Below, piece after piece: positions 22,501 to 40,868 of a DNA stretch of 64,000 nucleotides (the stretch's first letter is position 1; every line of letters begins with the position of its first letter). A model generated the notes under the pieces. The model was not told the origin of the DNA. It worked only from the letters and a program-made list of their open reading frames with translations, and did no database searches. Location: NCBI GenBank assembly GCA_018873245.2, contig JAEMBT020000006.1:11788387-11852386 (forward strand), read 5' to 3'. A program made the position numbers and the translations under genes. The stretch comes from Archegozetes longisetosus. Lineage: Eukaryota; Arthropoda; Arachnida; Sarcoptiformes; Trhypochthoniidae.

Positions 22501-23573
22501 TTTATTACAAAGCTGTTATCAAACTACTTTAATGTTATTAAAAACCTATATCTCTACTAACAAGCTAGATAAAGGAACGCACATATCCTGATGTGCCCGT
22601 AATTCTTTGGTATTAATATTGATGTGGAAAACACCAAATTACCAGTCCCTAATCATGACTATTTGAATTTGAGCAAAAGTTAAAAATACATTATTAAATT
22701 TATGGTCAGCGCTAAGCGTAAACATTGCAATTTTCTGAATAACGACCAAGAAGACCATTTCTAAAATGGTCTTTTGAGGAGAAAAAGTCATAAGGATTTA
22801 GAAAAAAGTCAATCGGCATTAAGATAGGCGGTCACTCACTTGCTCGTCGGTATAAACAGGCATTTATTGGGATGAAAACCGCGCGACTTGTTTTCAACAG
22901 ATTGAAGCCTAATTTAAATTCAGCAATACTACAGATGAAAGCTAAAAAAGGTCAAAGCCTAAAGGTAGACACACTAATAAGGCTATTATAGAGCTGAGCA
23001 TTTCTACTGATTGCTAACTTATCAGCTTATGTCGTCTGCATATTATAACACTTTATTTCTTCCGATTCAACATCGAAAATAGTTTTCTGAAAATTTATTA
23101 TTTATTTTTTTGAATAAATTACTCGTATCTGACACTTTAAGTAATTGGAACCTGCTCTTGACTCGACTCGTTTAGATATCTATTCTTATACATAAAATAA
23201 AAAATTTAATTAATTGCTCCAATTTAGGAAAGTTGCTTAATTTCAATTTTTTGTTTTATCTGTTTCTCACACTTCAGGCTGAAGGAGAAGTGGCTGCTCT
23301 TCAGCGAAGAATTCAGCTATTGGAGAAAGATTTAGAGAAATCAGAGAAAAGCTTGAAGATAGCAACAGAAGAACTTGATAGCGTTTCGCAAGAGTTTGAT
23401 AAGGATGCCAGGTTTGTATGACTTATATTTTAGTGTAATCCTACGTTAAGAATGAACTCCAATTTATTAGGACAACAATGGTTATACAGCAGGAAGTTAT
23501 CGATAAATATTTGTCGCTCATTCCCGAACTCCAACAGTTCAGCATGACTGACAAAACCATTAAAACAGCTTAA
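19505..23573 (+). CDS. Atypical tropomyosin-like protein
   Basis: Exon 1 (19505-19852, donor GTGAGA) encodes 116 residues: an acidic, Ser/Asp/Gln-rich head, a basic ERRRRNPS patch, then [11 protein letters not shown] and [14 protein letters not shown] 3.4-kb intron follows. Exon 2 (23278-23411) is 134 nt, the exact length and phase of the conserved tropomyosin exon for residues about 81-125. It reads [20 protein letters not shown], very close to arthropod tropomyosin. The join is in frame (LKR|AEG). A 59-nt intron then leads to a possible last exon, 23471-23573, ending in TAA with AATAAA at 23681-23686. The total would be 194 residues. Unconventional heads on tropomyosin are known from Drosophila Tm1-I/C; the rest of the rod is not found here. 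Exons 1-2 are fairly safe and exon 3 is tentative. Confidence 0.55.
19853..23277 (+). other. Large intron of the tropomyosin-like gene
   Basis: 3.4 kb of AT-rich sequence between the head exon and the coiled-coil exon. No further exon with tropomyosin similarity and no mobile element was recognised. An alternative first exon could be hidden here, but I cannot show one. Confidence 0.4.
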
Positions 23574-25336
23574 TTTCAGTCTCAGTTTTATATTTTGAAT
23601 ACTTTGCATAAAATTAATTTTCAACTAATTTTCTGAACTTTATTCACTTTGATGAATATTTCATTTTTTGATTGTTATAAAATAAATGTTATATGGATTG
23701 TATATTGAAAGAAAGATTTGTAAATTTCTGAACGATTACATAATAAAATGATTTATTTGATAGAAGATAATAATGATTTATAAAAGGAAACTGAGTTGTA
23801 ATAGATATCGTGGAGTGAGCAACGCCTAAAAAAAGAAAAATTTTCAGTCATTCATAAGACAAAAAGTTGTTCAAAGATAATATGTGATGTTTAGGTTTTG
23901 ATTTTTGCTTGACACAGAGATACGTTCTTTTAATAGAATAGAAGTAAATAAACATCATTTGATTTAAGTATTTTTCCGGTTCTAGAGTTCATAACTATTA
24001 AAAGCCGTTTCATTTCGATTTTCTTGATTGATAAACAAGTATTTCTCAGCAAAAACTTAGTCTCCACTGTTTGGATGGTTATTAAGTGTAACTCAATAAA
24101 CATAAGAGTTATTTGAAATAATATGAAAAGGATTTAATTAAGTTTTCTATATTTACTTCTGGTTTGTTTGTTTGGATTTGAATAGGGGAGCAAAATGGAG
24201 ATGAAGAAGAGTTAATAGTGACAGCCTCAAATTAAGGGTGCGGCTCGAAAAAGGCCAATGCGTTCCCATATTTTTGTCCCTTTTATACTCAATTAAAACT
24301 TTTTTAATCGATAGCAATCTCTATTACGCATGCAATTACAGTCCAATTATGCATTTTTGAAATTTTTTAATTAAAAATTTGTCAACTATAAAAGGTAGCA
24401 ACGTGTCACAATAAATCTGCTCTTTTCTGAGTCGAGTCCTCAATTACAAGGTTAATAAGCGTTCGTCAATAATACTTTTTTATAACTTTAGTTCAGGTTA
24501 TGCCATACCGATTGTGTGCTAAACGAACTTGAAACGATTGTTTACATGTGTGATCAATTTAGAAGTTCTTAAATGGTAGTCTTCAACGCTGTTCTATCGT
24601 ATAGTCTTCAATGTTTTTAACACTTTTAACAAAGTATATCGAAAGTCTTCAGGGCTTAAAATGTTTAAATTAGAAAACGTCTCTGTTTTGTCAAATTTTG
24701 ATAACCTTATGTTGAATTGATGTTTGATATTTGAAAAAAAATGAAAACGAGGAATTGAAATGATAGTTAAAATATAGCAAGAATTAGTTATTGAGGGATT
24801 AGGCAAAATGTAAATGTTCGCAAATTTATAAGTTGAAAGCATCTGTCAAATAATTGATGATTGAGTCATGAAATGCTATAAATATAACAAGCTTTTAATA
24901 GGAACTATATAATTTAAAATATGGAAATGGTGGGCAAATTATTTTAAGAAAATTTGATTATAATTTGATATTAGTTCGTGAGAGAATTTAATGTAAAATC
25001 GCGCATATCCTCCCATCAATATGATAGAGAATTAAATACGATTCTATAATATATATATACTGGTAAACTCTCTCACGTGTACACCTAATTCCAGTATGTT
25101 TTGTATTCTCCTTATCTTTTATTTCGTGCGAATTTAACCAAACTTTGTTTTTTTCATTAGAGGACTTTAATTTAATCTATCAAAGTCTAAAGATTTAATC
25201 AGTATTCGCCGGTTATTGATAATTATGAGTAATAAAATGCTAAGTTGTTACCAACATCTCGGTTCAGTTGGCTTTATAGACATTGAAAGAAGAGGATTTC
25301 AAATTATATTTGGGTGCTATAGAGCTGGGAAAGAAA
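23574..25336. other. Region between tropomyosin-like gene and alpha-glucosidase
   Basis: Non-coding. It contains the AATAAA at 23681-23686, a TATA-like TATAAAAGG near 24389 with no gene that I can attach to it, an AT microsatellite near 25050 and a CACGTG E-box at 25074-25079, 258 bases before the alpha-glucosidase start codon. Confidence 0.35.
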
Positions 25337-31575
<6,239 letters not shown>

Positions 31576-32233
31576 TTTGAATATAAAATTACTCAAATGC
31601 TACAATAAAATTTTTGAGATTGAAAAAGTGAATATGTTTTGTTGATAATTTTGAAATAAAATTATGTAGATTAGTCAAAGTCTCTTAATGAATAATAGTT
31701 TCAGATGAAAGTTGAAAAAATCATGACCAAAAATTTATAATTACTTTTCCAATAAAAAAGTGATTAATGAAATTCATTTCGTAAATATTTATCAGAAAAT
31801 TCAAATCAATAATTCTTATGACATACTAATGAGATAAGAGAAATACTTTTTGGAAAAAAATGAAGTGATTGTCACGTAAAAAATATATTAAACTTTAACT
31901 TTATTGATTTAGTGCACAATTGAAAATTAGATGTGCTAAGTTTTGAGCGAAAAATAAAGTTGGTTTTATAATTTAATATAATTGAGCGAAATTAACCACC
32001 AAAACGAAGAATGAGCCAAACATTACGATAATCTAAATAACAGTAAAAAATGACTTTCTTAGCAATTACAGCAAAATCTGTCTAACTTGAACATACAATT
32101 AAGTGGTTTCAAAAATAGATGACAATAAAGCCATGTTTTCAATGCAACTTTTAAATTCTTTTGTGAAAGCCACTTAAGTGCATATGAAACTTAGGCAGGT
32201 TTTACTGTATATTGTTTTAATTCTAAAATTTGT
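31576..32233. other. Convergent spacer between alpha-glucosidase and receptor 1
   Basis: Non-coding. The part next to the receptor stop (about 31970-32230) is diverged but recognisably similar to the 3' flank of the second receptor gene (35620-35715), so the duplication that made the pair included downstream DNA. Confidence 0.4.
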
Positions 32234-34822
32234 TTATTTAATTACATTGAATAATCTTCTTGGAGTAACTACGAAGAAGTCCAGACAAGAAAGTCCAGAT
32301 GGACTATCCATTCTCTCCAAACATGTTAGCAGCTTTTGTTAAAGAAATAAAAGAGATATACTACTTTTTAGTTGCAATTTAAAGTGAATTGAGGTAAGAC
32401 TTGAAAGTTAATCTGCTTAAAACGAACCTAACTCAACCGTCCTCGGAATCGGAAATCGTGTAAATATTTTTTAGAAACCACTCTGCAGTCAGCCTAATAT
32501 TACCACATTAAAGAATGTTCATATAGTCGTTGGACTTTTTACCATTGATTTTAATAGTTAATAAATTTTAATGTTAATGAGTCCCTATGGGATTTAACAT
32601 TATGCATGCAGATGAACATAAAATAACCCCTCACGAATAAAATTCTGGACTGAGTTTGATCTTATTAAAAACTTCGATTTTTTTCAATGGGATTCACATG
32701 TAATATATTAAAAAAGAGATTAAGCAGTCATCTATATAATTATTAAAAAGCAATTACTGTCATCTTAACACTTAATTAAATAATGGCTTTCAAACAAGAA
32801 GTACTTTGTGAAGGGGTTGTGCAATTATATAATTTGCATTGTAGTTTCGTTTAGACAAACCGAAATGGTTACTGTTGATTATTTTGTTGATGATGTGCCC
32901 AAAGTCCAGTATATTTTATTCTACAGAGATATTTGAATTGAGAGGCCTAAAAGAAAAGTGGCAAGCGGTAGACTTGCAAAAATAGTGACCAAAAAGGGAA
33001 TAAAGTTAATGAGAAGAAAGTTTGACCAAAGGACCAAGTTTCACAGCGAAAATGTGCAAAAGGGCTGAAATTTACTCAAAAATGTGTTTCATATGTTTTA
33101 AAAATTAATACGCTAATGATTAGGAACAAGATATGCCAATCAACTCAAAAAAAATGTTAATTGTATCAAGTCTTGTCTTAAAGACGTTGATTTAAATGTT
33201 GTTCAAAGGACTTGCGATAAGATCCGAACCAACCTAGGAAAAACCTTAGAGGATGGACTCCTTTCGGCTGCACATTAAGTCAAATTATATTCATATATAA
33301 TGTAATTTCATTTTAAAAATTTAAAGTTTCAATAAAGTGTTAGATAAAAATTTTGTAAATTGATAAACTCAGTTTAGAATTTTATCTGTGAGGCGTTATT
33401 TTATGTTGTATTCAGTTACATCAAGACTCAAGCACTGAAATCAATGGTAAAGTATCCCATAATTGTATCAATATTTTCAATGTGGTAATCTTCAAAGGTC
33501 TGAAGTGTTTCTTAAAAGTACTTAACCGATTTCCGATTCCGAGGACAGTCAGGTTAGTTCAGGGTGACAGTAGTAGAAGAGATTCTCAAATAAAATATTC
33601 TTATTGTTCGATAAAATTGTTTAAAAACTTTCGAGATCTATCAGAATTGCAAAATCATAATTAAATTTGCAAAAAAAACAAACTTAAGAATACTTGTGGG
33701 AAACGATACCTTGATTTTTGTTGTTTTAGAGATCGAAGTAGTTGAAAGAGAGCAAAGCTTGCTATAGCTGTTGTTTAGTTCTGATGAAACAGTTCCACCA
33801 GTAAATACAACCATAAATAGTATAATTGTGACCTCAGTTAAAAGTAATATTACTGCAGTTAAAACTACTGCGTCAAGCTTCTCGAATATAAAGTTATACA
33901 GTAGAAATGCATTCGTGGGAATATAAAGTAAGCAAATCAAAAATATGTATTTCGACCAGAATTTGTTGTAGTTATCGATCAAAGCATAAACTTCATTGTG
34001 CTTGTCTAAAACGTTGATTAGAGCCATGTCAGAAAATGTGGCATTTTTGGCTAAAGCATCGATTAAATTGTTGACTTGACGAATTCTTAATTTCAAGTAA
34101 TAACAGACAATGAGGTAGACACCGAATATGGACCCGCCAACACCTGCACAATAAAAAGACCAAATGCCGTCAATTAGGACCCATGGAATACCATAAACAA
34201 TAAGGTCGACCAAATTGTAATTCATGATAGCCAATGAAGAGAATGTGATCACTGCTGTTATAGTAGTAGATGCAGTCATATTAAACATCACCAAATAAAA
34301 ACAGGCGTGTATTCGACGAATCAATCGTTTAGCCTCATTCGAATCAAAAATATTGATCTTTGCCGGAGATGTTCTGTGCAATCCCTTGAAAACAATGAAA
34401 ATTTGCAGCCACTTTAATTCGTTCAAAGGGCATATCGTCATTAGAAAGGCTATAGATGTTGCCAAAGTTGAAAAAGAGAGGAAAGGAACTATCATGAAAT
34501 GACGCTTTGATAGAAAATATTGTGTTAGATCACCGAAATATTTCAATAAATCTGTATCATTTGGTAGAAACAAGTAAACAACATTACGTAAAACATTCAA
34601 AATTTGAATAAACATTGAAAAGAGGTGAATTTTGGTTTGCTGGCGAAAATCTTCATTTAAATTAAAATAATCTAATTCTCGACTAAACAATTGAACCTTA
34701 CTTAAAAACGTATCAATAGGTAAGGACTGACTTTCAGGTACTTGATGAAACACACTTGGAAGATCACCTGGAGATAGAATATTTTTTAATTTTTTCAGAT
34801 ACTTTACAATTGGAATTTGCAT
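32234..34822 (-). CDS. Seven-transmembrane chemoreceptor-like protein 1 (gustatory-receptor type)
   Basis: Exon 1 34822-33710 and exon 2 32332-32234 join in phase 0 to give 403 residues. The first in-frame ATG is at 34822. The product is a polytopic membrane protein with about seven hydrophobic segments; clear ones include FMIVPFLSFSTLATSIAFL and VYGIPWVLIDGIWSFYCAGV. The last exon, beginning LLTCLERMDSPSGLSCLDFF, matches the short final exon typical of insect and mite gustatory receptors (LE-x-x-x-G-x-SC), although the usual TYhhhhhQF end is missing. The Gr assignment is by architecture. A related orphan 7-TM family of mites is possible. The intron (33709-32333) is 1377 nt because a mariner-like element sits inside it. 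The neighbour at 35716-37161 is a tandem paralogue. Confidence 0.65.
32431..33554 (+). mobile_element. Internally deleted mariner/Tc1-like element in the receptor intron
   Basis: Terminal inverted repeats of about 55 bases: the left contains CCGTCCTCGGAATCGGAAATCG from 32437, and the right is its inverse ending at 33554. Both are flanked by TA (32429-32430 and 33555-33556), as expected for Tc1/mariner insertion. Two transposase pieces remain on the + strand. From 32940 there is a basic helix-turn-helix-like stretch (RPKRKVASGRLAKI, then MRRKFDQRTKF). A C-terminal end runs to the TAA at 33276-33278 (VVQRTCDKIRTNL, EDGLLSAAH). The middle, with the catalytic core, is missing. Confidence 0.7.
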
Positions 34823-35715
34823 TGTGTAGTCTTTCTGCTGAAAACTTTTACAAATATTTGATATATGTTCACTGAGAATCCGAACTTCACTCACATCAAA
34901 GAGTTATGTTCCGTGTTGTTAGAGACTGATCAAAGAATGCGAATGGATAACACAAAGTAAGTTTTATATAAGTTTGTAAAGTTCTATATAAAATCATTAG
35001 AGCTATAACTTATTGTGACTTTAATGGATAACACACACAGTTATATAAATGAGAAAAATATAACAATTACCTTAGAATTAAATTGAAAATCAATATAATT
35101 TTTTACTTTCTATTTAAATTGCATCCGGTCTTAGCTTTATATTTAAATTGAATTTTTGTTACGTCAATACTCGAAGCAGCAGTAACTAGATTCAGCACAT
35201 ACTATGCTTAATGATTGTTTGATGACGAACATATAATGAAAAATAGACGTCAAAAGAATAGTTTTATGAATTTATTACTATGATTAAATAGATTTCTATC
35301 AGACTTGAACTTAAATAGCTTATATCTAATTGAAACACTTTGAGAAACTAATTTTAAACGCATTAAACTGCACTTCAAAGTTAAAGCTGATTCAATATTC
35401 AGAGATAAAAGTGAATTAATGCTTCAGACGCATCTTAAAACATTTATCTCTTCACTAAAAAATTGTGATCTAAAATTGTATAATTAAATTAGGCAAATAT
35501 GATGTATTGAGTTAGTTTTAACTTTAAAGAACTTAAATATTAATTTCCTCAGTTATAAACTTCTAATAAGCTTACCATAGCCAAAACATTATTGGATTCC
35601 AATATGAATTAAATTTAATGAAGTTTAGCAAACTGAACGACCAAAATGAAAAATGTTACAGATGTCGAGATGATCTGAATAATGAAAATTAGAAAATTCG
35701 GTTTTTTAGTTTGTA
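34823..35715. other. Spacer between the two receptor genes
   Basis: AT-rich, non-coding. It holds the promoter of receptor 1 and the 3' flank of receptor 2. The 3' flank resembles that of receptor 1; the 5' flanks show no clear similarity. Confidence 0.4.
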
Positions 35716-37161
35716 TTATATAGTTAATAATTTGATTACGTTAAGTAATCTGTTCGGAGTAATAACGAAAAGATCCAAACATGAGATTCCTGTGGGATTA
35801 TCCATTCTTTCCAAGCATGATAACAGCTGTAAACATAAATGGCGAAAGAGTAAAAATTGAGTGGAAGATTCAGTTCAAATTATAAAGAACTTGAGAAAAG
35901 CTAAACGGAGATTAAAAAATTTGTTCGAAAAGTTATTTGATCAAAATGGTGGTTTCCTCTCAGTGAATTACTGAATTAGTTTTTGAAAATTTGATTCAAC
36001 AATGTTTCTGTTGGATACACACCTTTATTAGTGTAGTTTTAGACATGTAGCTTAAAGAAAAGAGCAAAGTTTAGCATAGCCTTTGTCTAATTCCGACCAA
36101 ACTGATCCACCGATCAATGCCACCGTTAAAACAATGAACAAATTTACAGTTAAAATTAGTATCATTGATACTAAACTGATGGTGTCAAGTTTTTCATATA
36201 TGGAGTTATATAGTAGGAATGCATTTGTGGGAATATATGCAATAAATGTTATGAATGTATACTTAGACCAAAATCTATTGTAGTTATCAATCAAAGCATA
36301 AACTTTATTGCTTTCAATTAAAATTTCTTTGAGTTCTAGGTCAGTAATTGAGGAATTTTTGTATAGCGATTCGATATTTTTATTCATTTGACGAATTCTT
36401 AATTTCAAATAGTAGCAGACAATGAGATAGACACCGAATATGGAACTGCCAACACCTGCACAATAAAAAGCCCAAATTCCGTCAATTAGAATCCACGGAA
36501 TACCATAAACAATAAAGTCAATCAAATTGTAATTCATGATAGCTAATGAAGAGAATGTGACCACTGCCGCTATAGTGATAAATGCAGTCGTGTTGAACAT
36601 CACCAAATAAAAACAGATTCGACTTCGACTAACTAATTTTTTAGCCGCATTTGAATCGAAAATGCCGATTGTTACCGAAGATGTTCTGTACAATTTTTTG
36701 AGAACCATGAAAATTTGTAACCACTTTAGTTCGTTTAGAGGACTCATGCTCGTGAGAGAAACTATTGATGTTGTTAAACATGAGAATGCGAACAGAGGAA
36801 TTAATATGAAGTGACGCTTTGATAATGAATAGAGTGTTAGATCACCCAAATATTTTAACAAGTTTTTATCATTTGGTAGAAATAAATAAATAGCATTACG
36901 GAGGACATTCAGTATTTGAATAAACATTGAAAAGCGATGAGTTTTGGTTTGTTGGCGAAAGTCTTCGTTCAGATAATAATTATCCAACTTCCGACTGAAT
37001 AATTGAACTTTACTCAAAAAAGTATCGATTGGTACAGATTGACTTTCAAATGTCGAGCAAATTACACTTTGAATTTGGACTGGAAATAAAATACTTTTTA
37101 TCACCTTCAAGTGTTCAGTGGTTCTTCTTGAAACCGTAAGTTTCATCATTAAGTTCTCCAT
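35716..37161 (-). pseudogene. Chemoreceptor-like gene 2, frameshifted near the exon 1 end
   Basis: A tandem paralogue of the gene at 32234-34822. Exon 1 is 37161-36023 and exon 2 is 35826-35716 (LLSCLERMDNPTGISCLDLF), separated by a 196-nt GT-AG intron. Most of the protein aligns residue for residue with copy 1 (ESQSVPIDTFLSKVQLFSRK; IVYGIPWILIDGIWAFYCAG). Close to the donor site the sequence is one base shorter than copy 1, around 36055-36065, which creates a TAA at 36054-36052. Read as it stands, the protein ends at KLCSFL and loses the last transmembrane region. Because the rest is intact, this is either a very young pseudogene or an assembly error. The first ATG is at 37161; an in-frame GTG at 37179 precedes it. 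Confidence 0.6.
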
Positions 37162-38947
37162 GTTTGTAGAAATATTCACGAATATATAACTGACTACAAT
37201 TTTTCTGTTTTTAAAAAAATAGATCGAAGCTTTCTTTAGAAAGAAAATTTTTAATTTATATTTTTCTTCGAAGTAAAAACTTGAAAAAGATGAAATACTC
37301 TAATTCACGCAATTATATAATTGAACCAATGGCTCATCTAGAATATTTCGTGAAAATATCGCTAATTGTTGTAACCAAAGTCAATAAATTTAAGACAATC
37401 ACAAATTTTGAGATCATTCATCAACATAGAATTTTATAGTTCATCTACTTCTAGTTTTCTTAGTTCAGATTCTCAAAATAATTGATGAGTCGATATTTTA
37501 TATGTATATAAAGTTTTGATTTATTTAAGTCATAAAAATATTCTATTATTTAAGATTTGGTGATAGATTGAAGCAAATTTATCAACGTTACTATTGCATT
37601 TGAATAAATATTCGCAAAAATCGATTTTATTACGCAAACATAACTCGAGGTTTGACTCATCTAATTTTTCAAATTGACCCAAACTGATCGAATAAAGTAT
37701 TTATACAAAAGAAAATTTTTATTTTTATTTTTATTTTAAGTAAAACTAAAGCCATAGCCAACGGGAGCTGTAGATCCCCCGAATGTTTTTCAAAATTCGA
37801 GTTTAGGCCTTTACTGAAAAAAGTTATTGAAAAACTTTGAAACAGTATTTAAGAATTGTCACTATTAGAAGCAATACTGTAATGTTCTTTCAAAACACAG
37901 AAATAAAAATTAAGCACAGCTAAAGACTGAAATTTTCTAAAGGATAAGAAGCTAACTTACTAGGCTAAGCTTTTATGTAAAACTCGTGCTTTTAGAGCTT
38001 CATAAATGATAGATGAAACACATAAAGCTTGAAACGAACATTTGTTTTAAACTATAATTTATATAGAGTCTGATATTGAGATGGTTGCAATATGACTAAA
38101 ATCATGTTTGCTAGTAGTGTCTTGTTTGTTAGTGAGCAAAGATTACACCTAAAGTTTTCTTAGATTTTCGTTTTCAAAACTAATAGTCAGGTAATAAGCT
38201 ATTGTTTCACCGAATTGAGGCATAGGGTAAATTTTTACTAATGGTCAGCAAAACCCTTAGGAAATTTCAAAGTCTTTAATTATACATTTGAATGGTAAAA
38301 ATTATTCAATTTTTATTCTTTGACCAATTAAATTGTTTCATACAAAAAAACTTTCAAATAAAATATTAAATACTTGCGATCAAATAAAGTTTTTAAACCT
38401 ATTGAAGTTCGTCTTAAGTAATGGCTTATTTTGGATAAGTTTTCCTCTTGAATTAATCCGTAAAATACTTTGAAATTTATTAATATTTATTGGTATGAAA
38501 TAATAGTTAATAACAAGAAAGTTTCAATAAAAATCGACGCTAATTCGATAATTTTTCAATCACGGTAATTATTTAAAAGACAGTTATTGATATATTATTT
38601 GATTTATTCGTTTGTGGTTTACTTCAAGTATTGACGTATCACTGCATTTAGAAATAATTTTGACTCTTTTCAACCGTTTATAATTGAAAAGAATCAAAAT
38701 TTATTTAAGAAATTACATGTCAAATGACAGGTAGAACGGTTAAGCTCTCATTTCAGTCGAAAAAAATTTATTTATCTTTTAATCTAGATAATTTTCTTAT
38801 TGAATTTGTTAAGAATCATTGTAATAGGAAAATTGTATTGTTTTTTAGGGGCCATTCAACAACAGAATTTTGTAATTCATCTATTTTTGGTTTTCTAAAT
38901 TCAAATTTTCGAAATAATTGATAAGACGAGTTAGTATTTTTTATATA
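37162..38947. other. Non-coding region with a degenerate repeat and a duplicated segment
   Basis: Contains a diverged half copy (37750-37880) of the GCCGTAGCC-end element seen at 7743. A segment at about 37405-37615 recurs, diverged, at 38840-38947 and continues after the inserted element at 39417. No gene is recognised; short ORFs here are chance. Confidence 0.4.
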
Positions 38948-39416
38948 CAAGGTTTAACAAGGTCTTTTGCAAGGGGTATACAGCAAAAACTGCAGAAGCT
39001 ACAAGTTTAAAGTAAATTTTATTAAATTCCTTATTAAAAAATGGAAATAAAAGGTACAAATTTAATATTCAGTATGACCACCATTTGCGCGACGCACAGC
39101 ATTAAGTCTTTCTGGATATGATGAAAGCAATGTTTCAAATAATTCCGTATCATTTTCAAGCGATTTCAACACTTCGTTTACATGTTTTGTGAGAGTTGAC
39201 AGTGAAAATTTATTTGTAATTTGTTTATTTGTAGCTTTATGGTCAGCTATCAGAAAAAACTTGTTTTAAAGGGCAAAATTCAAAATTTTTGTTTTGACTG
39301 TTCAACTATCCAAATCATTTCCATTTTGATAGTATTTTAAAAATCATTCAATAATATGTTTATATCATCGGTAGTTTTTGCTGAATACCCCTTGCAAAAG
39401 ATCTTGTTAAAACCTG
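38948..39416 (-). mobile_element. Tc1/mariner deletion derivative keeping the transposase C-terminus
   Basis: 469 bp flanked by TA. Inverted ends of about 45 bases: the left starts CAAGGTTTAACAAGGTC and carries TTTTGCAAGGGGTAT. The right is its near-perfect inverse ending CAAGATC...CCTG at 39416. On the minus strand, 39200-39062 encodes the tail of a Tc1-type transposase (LLSSYPERLNAVRRANGGHT, EY, stop). That is the family's characteristic ending (GG-x-T-x-Y). The catalytic part is absent. Confidence 0.75.
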
Positions 39417-39418
39417 TA

Positions 39419-40868
39419 CATAATTTATTGATCATAAAAATGTTATGAGCAAACTGAAGCTAATTTATTGATCTTGTTACTTTTTGTATTCTTAATATTA
39501 AACAATTATAAAATGATCTATATTAAATACTGCATTAATATAATCAAATATTATGATGAAACCCCTGAATTTGCATGCTCAGTCAAAGGTGATATCACTT
39601 GAGTGAAGCCACTAAGGTCAACGCGATTTGAGCTAAACTTAAGCGGCAAATAATTTAAGTAAATTTCTTATGAACGAAATCCACTCAAGTAAAATTCCAC
39701 TTCAGCGAAAAAAGGGAGATTGAAATCATGTTATTTTTTAATACTCGTTTATATTTTCTTTAAGAAGCATTCCTCAAGGTTAGAATAATACGTTCATTTG
39801 TTATTTTTTATCAAATGAAAAAACTATTTAAAAATATTGTAAGGAAACAGTAAAAATCAAATGTAATTTTACATACTTTTTATATAGTTGAGTTCAATCA
39901 TCTAGAGAATATCACGAATATATAGATAGATAGCTTTTGATCTAAATAATTTTGTTCAACTGCCTTACCGCTAAAGTTTATTTCGCTCAAGTGGCGTATA
40001 ATCTTAATTAAAGTTAGCTCAATATACAAGCTGTTTAAAGCATTTTGTTGGACGCAAACAAAACTTTCCGCCACTCTATTGTTGAACGTTCTTAAAATTA
40101 TTTTAGGAAAAAATGAAGAACAAAACTAAAAGTACCACCTTTCAAGGCCCAACGGCATAGGCATCGTATTAATAATATTGCAGAATGCGCTACAATATTT
40201 GGAAGTCGACGCTCTAACTTATGTCTGTAGTGAGTTTGGTTCGATAAAGAAAATATATAAACGAAATACAAAAATTAAGCTGTTAAACCAAGTAAATTAT
40301 TTGATCAAGTAATTTCACACATGATTATCTGAGAAAAATTAATTATTTGACTATTTGATCAAATATTTTATCGACTTTTGCCAATTATATGTAGAAATTG
40401 ATGAGTAAGGTGAGGCCAAAATGGGCTTCTTTGTATGTATTTATCATAAAGTAAGTAGAAATATGAGAGAAAGCTATTAATGCAGCACATCATTTTAGAG
40501 TAGATTAAGTACATTTCTCTATAGTATTTAGCTCGAGGTTTTAGAGTCATTTTTAAGGAATCTCAATCTCATTGACAATTGAAAAGTTCTACTAATCAGT
40601 AAAACTTAGATCTGCTCTATAAACTGATTCAATTATGACAAATAAATTATTGAATTAATAGTGATTCGCATGAAATTTTTATTTAGTCAAGAATAATAGT
40701 ATAAATTATGTGAAATTAATCAAATCTTAGTCAGATGAAAATTGTAGATCATGTTTTCCATCAATTATTTAATCGAAAATAATGAAAAACATTAATTTAG
40801 CACAAAAAATTACTTAACAGGATTTTTCAATGATCAATTAAATATTGAAATCATTTGATGATCTTGTC
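39419..40868. other. Intergenic region 3' of the P450 gene
   Basis: AT-rich. The first 100 bases continue the duplicated segment shared with 37520-37615. A TTTATT at 40678-40683 could be the P450 poly(A) signal on the minus strand. Nothing else recognised. Confidence 0.35.

Noticed and set aside
24380..24440. TATAAAAGG box suggesting a gene start
   Set aside because: No coding frame follows in either the near downstream sequence or an exon I can connect.
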